From positions 1 through 40,218 of the forward strand of contig NHBO02000091.1 of the NCBI GenBank assembly GCA_002167845.2: DNA of 40,218 bases. The letters are read 5' to 3'. Origin of the DNA: Phycisphaera sp. TMED9 (lineage in GTDB: Bacteria > Planctomycetota > Phycisphaerae > Phycisphaerales > SM1A02). This document shows positions 34,118 through 40,218 of the stretch, one piece after another. A program made the translations under genes and the position numbers. Each line of letters starts with the position of its first letter. Position 1 is the stretch's first letter. Below the pieces are notes generated by a model, which worked only from the letters and a program-made list of their open reading frames with translations, made no database searches and was not told the origin of the DNA.

Positions 34118-34145
34118 AGTATATCCGACCCTCCGCCGCCTACAA
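34118..34145 (-). promoter_or_regulatory. promoter of tRNA-Val
   Basis: On the minus strand TTGTAG (34145-34140) and TATACT (34123-34118) are 16 bp apart; both match consensus well. Transcription would begin near 34111, about 23 nt before the mature tRNA. Confidence 0.6.
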
Positions 34146-34171
34146 CACGCATGATTGGCTTCTGGCGTCGG

Positions 34172-35599
34172 TCAGCCGTCGAAATGGCGGCTCATCGAGG
34201 TCGCGATTCGCAGGGCGAGGCTCGCTCGCGGGTGACGGCCAGCCCGCCAATGATCCGGCCTCGAAAGCCGGCTCCACGTCGGATGGCCACGAGCTTCGGT
34301 CAAGAGCTTCTCGGACTCATCATCGGTTCGAGCGGTGAAGGTCTCCGAGACCGTCGTCTCGATTCGCGCCGGTTCGATGGCGGCGTGTCCTCGCTTCAGG
34401 AAGGCGTCGATGGTGGCACGTTGGCGGAGATGGAGGAGCGTCAGGCCGGTCTCGCCGATCCGGACTTCATCCTGCCCCCGAAGTCGGCGGAGTATCTTCG
34501 AGCCGCTCCCGCCGATGGCGCCGATCGCCGCGCCGACGGCGCCGAGCGCGGTGAACCCACCCAGTGAAATCCCGCCGACCGCAAGGTCCACGATCGCGCC
34601 TGCCGCCACGAGGCCGGTCCCGGTGCCCGCCGCCCAGAGGCCCGCTCGCTCGAGGCTTGCGGTGTCCGCGAAGTCCACTCCGCCCATCGCATCGGTGATC
34701 TCCAGGAGAGCGGCATCAGCTTCTCGGCCGGAGAATCCGAAGATGTCGGCGATTCGGTGCATCGCGCGGGCTTCATGTTCGCGGAGCCCGTCGAGCAACG
34801 TCGCGGTGGCCGCATCGAAGGCGACTTCGCGGTCGGTGGCGTCTCGGCTCGTGGGCTCGGTCACGATGATGGCGGCGGCCGCGTCGATGAGGAAGTCCGC
34901 CGCGACATCACTGGCCCCGGCGATGGCGTTGGTCCGTTCGGATCGCCGGAGTCTGCGCCAGGCATCGATCGCGTCATCTCTTGCGGGCGCGAGGGTGCGG
35001 ATCGCGTCGAGCAATCGAGCTTCGCCGGCATCATCGAAGACGATCGCATCAAAAGAGACCGTGGCGTGAAGTCCTTGCCGGGCACAGGCATCTCGCCATG
35101 CGTCGGCGTCGGCTTCCGGCCGTGCCGTGAAATTCAGCAGGGGAATCAAGGGCCGGGCGGTCATCCCGAGGACCGCCAGTTCATCGAGATGGCGAGGTTG
35201 TGGCTCGTCGCGTGCATCGATGGCATAGAGCAGCACATCGGCATTCATCGCGGCTTCCAGAGACGAGGCTTCCATCGCAAGTTCGTTGGAGTCGCGAGCG
35301 GCGGGCGAGGCGAGGAATCGGTCGAGCAGGCTTCGAGGGTCCTCCCGCCGATCGGTACGCGACGATTCGATCATGTTCCGAAGGTTGATCGAGTCTTCGA
35401 GTCCGGGAGTGTCGAGGATGATCGCGAGGACTTCCTCTTCATCGAGGATCTCCCCGGCCGTGACGCTTCGGGTGGTGCCGCCGGTCGGACTGACGGTCCC
35501 GAAGTCACGGCGTCGAAGCAGCGTCTGCAGCAAGGAGGTCTTGCCGGTGTTGGCATGTCCGACGACCGCGATGCGAAGGGATTCGGGAGAATCGTTCAC
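34172..35599 (-). CDS. GTPase with DUF3482 C-terminal domain
   Basis: This 475-residue protein opens with a TrmE-Era-like G domain: P-loop VVGHANTGKTSLL (about 12-24), a switch-I region with GTTRSVTAGE, and the G3 motif LDTPGLED (about 62-69). The G4 position reads PLLNFTARPEAD instead of NKxD, which is a family trait of DUF3482 proteins and may change base recognition. The C-terminal half is helical with hydrophobic glycine-rich segments (about 320-380, VGGISLGGFTALGAVGAAIG), suggesting membrane association. Its start overlaps the stop of the DUF2868 gene (ATGA, 35596-35599), so the two are translationally coupled. The pair recurs as an operon in proteobacteria; its task is not known. Confidence 0.85.
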   Translation of the reverse strand: MNDSPESLRIAVVGHANTGKTSLLQTLLRRRDFGTVSPTGGTTRSVTAGEILDEEEVLAIILDTPGLEDSINLRNMIESSRTDRREDPRSLLDRFLASPAARDSNELAMEASSLEAAMNADVLLYAIDARDEPQPRHLDELAVLGMTARPLIPLLNFTARPEADADAWRDACARQGLHATVSFDAIVFDDAGEARLLDAIRTLAPARDDAIDAWRRLRRSERTNAIAGASDVAADFLIDAAAAIIVTEPTSRDATDREVAFDAATATLLDGLREHEARAMHRIADIFGFSGREADAALLEITDAMGGVDFADTASLERAGLWAAGTGTGLVAAGAIVDLAVGGISLGGFTALGAVGAAIGAIGGSGSKILRRLRGQDEVRIGETGLTLLHLRQRATIDAFLKRGHAAIEPARIETTVSETFTARTDDESEKLLTEARGHPTWSRLSRPDHWRAGRHPRASLALRIATSMSRHFDG

Positions 35600-37671
35600 T
35601 CTTCACCGCCGTTCGCAGCCACGATGGTCCGTCGTGCCTCGGCGAGCCACCGTCGCGCGGCGTCTTCATCTGCAAGGCGTGGGGGACGGCCGTCGGATTT
35701 TCGCAGTTGAAGCAGGTTCGACAAGGCGGCGGAGATCGCCGACTCGCGCTCGCCCTGCATCCACCAGAGCACCGACACGGTGGCGGCGCCCAGAACCGCC
35801 TCGCCGAGTCGTTCGTCGGTCCCGGGTGTCTGATCCAACGCCGTCGGAGTATCTGCGGGTCGGGTGCCTCGCCAGATCTTCAAGATGCCGGCGACCCCGG
35901 CACCGGTACCCGCCCAGGCGGGAAGCGAGACGAGAGCCGCGGGCGCGGCGACGGCGGCGGCGGCGCACGCGGCTGCGCCGAGTATTCCGCCGATGCCGAT
36001 CCATCCTGCCTGGCTTCGAAGTCCTGCGGGCAGCAATTCAAGGCCGCGAGTCGTGATCATCTTGAGTCCGTCCGCGGTGTCGGATGGATCAAGTTCATGA
36101 AGGCGAGTTCCCCAGGCCCGCCACCCCTGAGACGACTGGTCAAGCCGGGCGGAGTGAATGCGGGCGATCTCGTTCAGGCAGGTCGCGAGGGCCTGGTCAT
36201 CCGGAAGTGAGGGTGTCGCCGAGAGTTGTCGCCCGATCACTGCGAACGATTCGTCGAGCGTCCGCGGGTCGCGTGGCGATGGGTCGAAGCCGGAGGGATC
36301 AGTCCCTTTCAGTCGGCCGACCAGCTTGCTTCGGCTGGTCTCGGTCAGGTTCGCGAGATCACACTCGAGCGCGTCGATGCCGAGCTCGGAAGCGAGGGTT
36401 CGCCAGTCCGTCAGGCGGGTCGTCGTGATCGCGGATGACTCGCGTCGGCGCAGGGTCTCTCCGCCGTCGAGCACGAGCAAGGGTGTGATGCCGGTCGCCT
36501 TCTGGAGTTCGTTGATTCGTCGTCGGACCCCGCGGTCCGGGGTGGTGGGAAGCCAGGCGACGATGGCGATCCGATGTGACGGCGATCCGGTGTGCGAGAT
36601 CACCGCCGCCATGGAATCTCTCGAATCAAGATCGCCGAGATCTTCGAGGTCGGTGATGGCCGGCGGAAGCGGTGAGGCGTTGCCGGGCCGATCGAGACGC
36701 ACGAATCGATCGCACGGAACCCCCATGTTCTTCATGTTTCGATCACCTGTCGAAAGGGCGGGGTCGATCTCGGGTGGTGCGATGTCCGCTTCGGTGCGAG
36801 TGATTCTCGAGGTCTGTGGCCGATTTCGGACCCGGGGTCGCCAGCGGGCGGCGGCGAGGTGTCCGCCGGCGGCCTGCAGAATCGTCCAGAGCAGCATCGG
36901 AATCAGGAGATAGACGCCCAGTCCCGCCGAGAGAAAGAGGATCCATTCCCGTCGAGCGGCCAACGCCTGCGGGTCGTCCGCCGCCGCCATGGGGGGGCCG
37001 GCGACCGGCTCCAGCACCGGACTCCCGAGGATCGGCGTGAGCGGGGCGGAAGTGAGTTCGACGATGGTCTTGCCGAGCTCTGCCGGAAGCCAGGAACTCT
37101 CCCATCCGAATCCCAGCGCGACGCGAGCGGTCACGAACCAGATCGTGATGATCGAGATGAATGCGTAACCGCTCCAGAACGTTCCCGAGCCGACGGCGGC
37201 AAGCCGTCTACCCGAGCCAGCCGCCAGCATCGAAGCCGTCCGGCCGGCCACCGCGGCGCTGAGATCGGGATCACCGGTGGAACGAGCGATCATCCAACCG
37301 AATCCCGCGGGGACGAGCCGGCCGAGCAGGGGGCCGCTTCGCTTGCGGATGACGAGCAGGAGAATGGTTCGAATCAGGATGAAACACCAGGGGCCTCCGA
37401 CGAGGATCATGAGCATCGCGGCGGCGTGTACGGGACCACCATCCTGCGAGAGAAGTTCGCCGGTCGCGGAGCCGCCAGCGATGCCGCCGAGCACGCCGAG
37501 GATGAAGATGGAGAACATCGCTCCCGCCACGCCGCGGTCCACCATCTTCTGGGCGCGGAGCGTGACGTCGTCATCTCGAGGCAGACCGGCGTCGTCGACG
37601 GCCGCGTCGGCAATGCGATCGCGCCAGTGCGAAGGTTCCGGATGATTCTGGGGCCGGGATGATTGACTCAC
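35596..37671 (-). CDS. DUF2868 membrane protein, partner of DUF3482 GTPase
   Basis: This 691-residue protein is of the DUF2868 type. A soluble N-terminus (about 1-45) is followed by membrane segments near 50-65 (AMFSIFILGVLGGIAGG), 86-109 (AAMLMILVGGPWCFILIRTILLLV), 165-188 and 246-267 (LFLSAGLGVYLLIPMLLWTI), a long cytoplasmic region with an alpha/beta domain (about 350-450, HRIAIVAWLPTTPDRGV and LLVLDGGETLRR), and a C-terminal membrane hairpin near 566-605. It begins with GTG (37669-37671). It overlaps the GTPase gene by 4 bp. Length is greater than many family members (about 450-500). Confidence 0.8.
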   Translation of the reverse strand: MSQSSRPQNHPEPSHWRDRIADAAVDDAGLPRDDDVTLRAQKMVDRGVAGAMFSIFILGVLGGIAGGSATGELLSQDGGPVHAAAMLMILVGGPWCFILIRTILLLVIRKRSGPLLGRLVPAGFGWMIARSTGDPDLSAAVAGRTASMLAAGSGRRLAAVGSGTFWSGYAFISIITIWFVTARVALGFGWESSWLPAELGKTIVELTSAPLTPILGSPVLEPVAGPPMAAADDPQALAARREWILFLSAGLGVYLLIPMLLWTILQAAGGHLAAARWRPRVRNRPQTSRITRTEADIAPPEIDPALSTGDRNMKNMGVPCDRFVRLDRPGNASPLPPAITDLEDLGDLDSRDSMAAVISHTGSPSHRIAIVAWLPTTPDRGVRRRINELQKATGITPLLVLDGGETLRRRESSAITTTRLTDWRTLASELGIDALECDLANLTETSRSKLVGRLKGTDPSGFDPSPRDPRTLDESFAVIGRQLSATPSLPDDQALATCLNEIARIHSARLDQSSQGWRAWGTRLHELDPSDTADGLKMITTRGLELLPAGLRSQAGWIGIGGILGAAACAAAAVAAPAALVSLPAWAGTGAGVAGILKIWRGTRPADTPTALDQTPGTDERLGEAVLGAATVSVLWWMQGERESAISAALSNLLQLRKSDGRPPRLADEDAARRWLAEARRTIVAANGGEE

Positions 37672-37814
37672 GAGGTGATCTGATCCGAGTCGCCGAAGCG
37701 ATGAACTGGGGCGGAATCCGGGGAAGCCCGGAAAGTGATCCGGAATCGAGGATGCGTTCTTTCAGCGTCCCAGCGAAGAAGGTCGTGTTCCCGGCCGATG
37801 GGTGGCGAATGCGA

Positions 37815-37841
37815 ACGCCGCCGCGAGGGTCGCGGCGGCGT
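37815..37841 (-). terminator. strong hairpin downstream of tatA
   Basis: A perfect 12-bp GC-rich stem (37815-37826 with 37830-37841, GGG centre) lies between the stop of tatA (37890) and the start of the DUF2868 gene. It is placed to end the tatA transcript, although no T-tract follows on that strand. Confidence 0.5.
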
Positions 37842-37889
37842 GTCGTTCATCGGTGAGTCGTCGCGGCGTCGGGTTGGCCGAGACGGTTT

Positions 37890-38216
37890 TCAGTCAGCCT
37901 TTTCGGGCGAATTCTGTTCAGCGTGATAGGGGCTCTTCTCGCCACCGGTCTCCGGATCATGCCGGGCCGAGTACGTGGTCGACTGGTCGATCTGGGCCGG
38001 CGTCGAGGATGACTTCCGTGACTCCGTCTCGATCTCTTCGTCGATTCCCTTGATGCCCTTCTTGAACTCCACGATGCTGGAGCCGAGAGAGCGGCCGATC
38101 TCGGGGAGCCGACGTCCGAAGACGAGGAGGCCGATCACGAGGACGACGATCATCTCCCAGCCGCCGGGCATGCCGAACAGTCCGAGAGTGAGATGGGTTG
38201 AGCTGAGAGGCAGCAT
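37890..38216 (-). CDS. tatA: Tat translocase subunit TatA
   Basis: This 108-residue protein is the pore-forming subunit of twin-arginine export in the inner membrane. After a short N-terminus comes the single membrane helix MPGGWEMIVVLVIGLLVFG (about 16-34), the FG hinge, then RRLPEIGRSLGSSIVEFKKGIKG, the amphipathic helix. The charged tail is unstructured. GGAG lies about 8 nt before the ATG at 38216; an in-frame ATG further upstream is unsupported. TatB/TatC genes are not in the window. The DUF1552 protein (4869) and others with RR signals would use this system. A TACAAT -10 element precedes it. Confidence 0.9.
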   Translation of the reverse strand: MLPLSSTHLTLGLFGMPGGWEMIVVLVIGLLVFGRRLPEIGRSLGSSIVEFKKGIKGIDEEIETESRKSSSTPAQIDQSTTYSARHDPETGGEKSPYHAEQNSPEKAD

Positions 38217-38263
38217 GTACGACTCCGTCGAGTGGTCGTGAGGGGAATTCCAGCGGTCCGTGG

Positions 38264-38269
38264 ATTGTA
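38264..38269 (-). promoter_or_regulatory. -10 element of tatA (TACAAT)
   Basis: TACAAT on the minus strand (38269-38264) would start transcription near 38257, leaving a leader of about 40 nt with the Shine-Dalgarno sequence GGAG. No consensus -35 box is obvious. Confidence 0.45.
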
Positions 38270-38393
38270 GCCGGGCGAACGCCCAAAGCGTGGCACCCCA
38301 GTGCGAACTCATCGATGGGGGTGCCTCTTGGCGCCTCCAATCACTGGATTCGTCGATTTCTGCATGCGATATCCGGACGCTGGGACCGGATGT

Positions 38394-39092
38394 TCATTGA
38401 AGTTCGGGGTGTCGGGGTCTCGGGATGCCGTCCAGCGGGCTTCCTCGGCCGCCGCGGCCGAGTTGATTCCATGGGTTCTCGGCACGCAGCAAGGCGTCGA
38501 CGATCGCCCGGGTCGTGGAGTCCGCGGCCCTTTCACGCCCCGCCTGGGTCAGTTGATGACCGTCCGACTCCAGGTGCTCGGGTTCGGTCGCCGAGCGATC
38601 GATGGCCTGATCCCATCGGTCGACCAGAACATCGCGTCGCTGTCCGACTTCGCGGATCACCACGTTCAACCGATCGATGTCGTCGTCTCGAACCAGATCT
38701 TGAAGATCATCCCGCACGGGGGGTGCCGTGGCGAGCACGAGATCCGTGTCCGCGGAGATCTTGGCCGCATCGACCACGCGGTTCAGGTCACGGCGAATGT
38801 CCACGAGCCCGCGTGCCGGGTAACTGTTCCCATCCGGTTCGACGGTTCGTCGCAGATCAGTGCTCCCGACCGATACATGGGCGACATGCGGGCGAAACTT
38901 CAGGATCAGCTCGCTGATCTGCTCGGCGACCGGCTCGAATCCCTGAAACGGATCATCGCAGCCGATGACCGCAGGCTGGAACGGTACGTCAGCCTCCTCC
39001 AGGCGTTCCACCACGAGGCGGCGAAGCAATCGTCCGGTCTCGTCGCCGATCAGGAGCACCAGTCGCTGGTCTTCGTGGGGTCGGATCTGCAC
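38394..39092 (-). CDS. SGNH-hydrolase-fold protein lacking catalytic residues
   Basis: This 232-residue protein reads as a GDSL/SGNH esterase fold: VLLIGDETGRLL (block I, about 12-23), KFRPHVAHVSVGSTDL (block III, about 65-80), APPVRDDL and a C-terminal SDGHQLTQAGRERA (block V, about 197-210). Yet the catalytic Ser of GDS is Glu, GxND is GSTD, and the block V His of DGxH reads Gln (a His sits one place earlier). It is therefore likely a pseudo-enzyme. I use the GTG at 39092 because TACAAT ends 6 nt before it (leaderless); an in-frame ATG at 39203 would overlap the divergent mltA start and adds unrelated residues. Confidence 0.65.
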   Translation of the reverse strand: MQIRPHEDQRLVLLIGDETGRLLRRLVVERLEEADVPFQPAVIGCDDPFQGFEPVAEQISELILKFRPHVAHVSVGSTDLRRTVEPDGNSYPARGLVDIRRDLNRVVDAAKISADTDLVLATAPPVRDDLQDLVRDDDIDRLNVVIREVGQRRDVLVDRWDQAIDRSATEPEHLESDGHQLTQAGRERAADSTTRAIVDALLRAENPWNQLGRGGRGSPLDGIPRPRHPELQ

Positions 39093-39098
39093 TCCGGA

Positions 39099-39104
39099 AT
39101 TGTA
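39099..39104 (-). promoter_or_regulatory. -10 element (TACAAT), leaderless GTG start
   Basis: On the minus strand TACAAT (39104-39099) is followed by TCCGGA and GTG at 39092. The transcript would begin at the start codon. A weak -35 candidate, TTCGAT, lies 17 bp upstream. Confidence 0.45.
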
Positions 39105-39187
39105 GATCGAAAAGAGCTGGAATCGAAGGGGCTCTGCTCGATTCGTGGCGGCGGGACATCTTGGTCGGGATCCGGTACCGTCATCGC

Positions 39188-40218
39188 ATGATTCAACCGC
39201 CATTCAAGTCGTTGACCAGCCTTCTTCGCCCTTTTCTCGTGGTTGCGGCCGTTGGTTGCCTCCAACTGGGTTGTGCGCCGGATGCCGCATCCAAGCCTGA
39301 TTACGAACGGCCGCTCCTGCCCGGAGGCGTCGCGCTCAGACCCGCGGCACCAGAGAGCATTCCCAACCTCGAACAGGCCTGGCGTCAGCGTGATGCGGGC
39401 TTGCTCGATGCCATCGAGCGCAGCCTCGCCTGGTTCGAGATGCCGAGTTCGCGTCGGTCATTTCCCTATGCGACCTCCGACCGAGAGATCACCCATGAAG
39501 AGGCTCGTCGTTCACTCTCCAGATTTCGTGATCTCCTCGAGGGTGCGAGCAGCAGCGACGACTTCCGGCGCCAGGTGCTTGATGAGTTCAGGATCTACGA
39601 GTCGATCGGTTGGGATGGAACCGGAACGGTGCTCTTCACGGGGTACTACGCCCCCGACTTCAACGCGAGTGAAACGAGAACGGAGAGATTCGCTCATCCA
39701 CTCCATCGGCGGCCCGCGGACCTCATCACCGACCCCCGCGACGGAACACCCATCGGCCGTCGGATGCCTGATGGTTCGATCGAGCGGTATCCGACTCGAG
39801 CCGAGATCATGGCGACCGGCCTGCATGACGGAAATGAACTCGCCTGGTTGGAGTCGCCACTGGACGTCTACGTCGTGCAGGTGAACGGGAGTGCTCGGTT
39901 GAACTTTCCCGATGGGCGCCAGAGTTTCGTGGGCTATGCCGGGAAGACCGATCGCCCGTACAGCGGGCTGGGTGTTCGCCTGGTCGAAGCAGGCCATATT
40001 CCCAAAGGAGGATTGAGCCTTCCGGCGATTTACGAACTCCACGAGTCCCGTCCGGAAGTGGTCGAGGATGCCATGTTCGCGAACGAGAATTTCGTCTACT
40101 TCCAAAGCTACGACGGCGCTGAATGGCCTTCAGGAAGTCTTGGATTCAAGGTGAATTCGAAGGCGTCGCTGGCGACCGACAAGGACGTCTATCCTCCCGG
40201 ATGCATCTGTCTGGTCGA
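39188..40218 (+). CDS. mltA: membrane-bound lytic murein transglycosylase MltA (partial, 3' end missing)
   Basis: The first 343 codons are open to the right edge. The signal peptide ends in a lipobox, LQLGC (cysteine about residue 29), so it is a lipoprotein of the outer membrane. FTGYYAPDF (about 153-161) is the MltA N-terminal signature, and WLESPLDVYVVQVNGSARLNF (about 219-239) with FVGYAGKTDRPYSGLG (about 246-261) is the peptidoglycan-binding groove; NENFVYFQ and GSLGFKVNSKASLATD (about 320-335) follow. The catalytic Asp of the C-terminal part lies beyond the window. The enzyme cleaves murein glycan strands to 1,6-anhydro products, in wall turnover. The ATG at 39188 is chosen for the signal peptide. 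It lies head to head with the SGNH-fold gene. Confidence 0.9.
   Translation, partial: MIQPPFKSLTSLLRPFLVVAAVGCLQLGCAPDAASKPDYERPLLPGGVALRPAAPESIPNLEQAWRQRDAGLLDAIERSLAWFEMPSSRRSFPYATSDREITHEEARRSLSRFRDLLEGASSSDDFRRQVLDEFRIYESIGWDGTGTVLFTGYYAPDFNASETRTERFAHPLHRRPADLITDPRDGTPIGRRMPDGSIERYPTRAEIMATGLHDGNELAWLESPLDVYVVQVNGSARLNFPDGRQSFVGYAGKTDRPYSGLGVRLVEAGHIPKGGLSLPAIYELHESRPEVVEDAMFANENFVYFQSYDGAEWPSGSLGFKVNSKASLATDKDVYPPGCICLV

Noticed and set aside
38301-39191. Plus-strand open frame of 296 codons opposite the SGNH-fold gene
   Set aside because: Minus-strand reading gives SGNH blocks I, III and V in order; the plus-strand product shows no family.

Overview
The window looks like chromosomal DNA of a planctomycete, most likely of the Phycisphaerae. 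The evidence is high GC content, a paired DUF1592 (CxxCH-bearing) and DUF1552 protein set, dockerin-like 'DLDGSG...ADIGLLLAQWG' anchors on two secreted proteins, a prepilin-like protein with a 'FADGH' tail motif, a ThuA-like protein, a DUF5117-type zinc protease, and many lipoproteins and exported proteins of unknown role. This assignment comes from protein families only; there is no rRNA in the window. I see no insertion sequence, prophage, CRISPR array or plasmid function. Most genes are single or in short operons.

Left third (1-15.1 kb): a methyltransferase; an unknown lipoprotein translationally coupled to a DUF1592 cytochrome-like protein and followed by a Tat-exported DUF1552 protein; a TetR regulator; a 440-bp non-coding region with a promoter, structured transcript and intrinsic terminator just before a monomeric sarcosine oxidase; a secreted YD-repeat protein; a chagasin-like (I42) inhibitor lipoprotein; a 71-aa orphan; a DUF2231 membrane protein; a two-module PA14-like protein; and a 926-aa secreted metalloprotease closed by a long palindromic terminator.

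Middle (15.1-29.6 kb): a leftward group (ThuA-like protein, prepilin-like protein, two small lipoproteins), a PhoD-like phosphatase, the RarD-type transporter, a secreted helical unknown, several exported or membrane unknowns (including a GYF_2 plus TM2 protein), a secreted formylglycine-generating enzyme homologue behind a 15-bp tandem repeat, and phosphoserine aminotransferase (serC).

Right third (29.6-40.2 kb): a di-heme oxidoreductase with an N-terminal dockerin and an inserted CBM6 module, a convergent dockerin-tailed secreted protein with a decayed cysteine-rich repeat behind it, tRNA-Val(CAC), a DUF2868/DUF3482-GTPase operon, tatA, an SGNH-fold protein that has lost its catalytic residues, and the 5' part of mltA running off the right edge.

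The cell-biology theme is export: lipoproteins, Sec/Tat substrates, TatA itself, envelope c-type cytochromes, carbohydrate-binding or dockerin modules and a murein transglycosylase. Several genes lack a Shine-Dalgarno sequence and instead have a -10-like TANNNT hexamer ending exactly 6 nt before the start codon, which suggests leaderless transcription. The features I consider most worth pursuing are the promoter-hairpins-terminator cassette before the sarcosine oxidase, the chimeric di-heme oxidoreductase, and the leaderless pattern.
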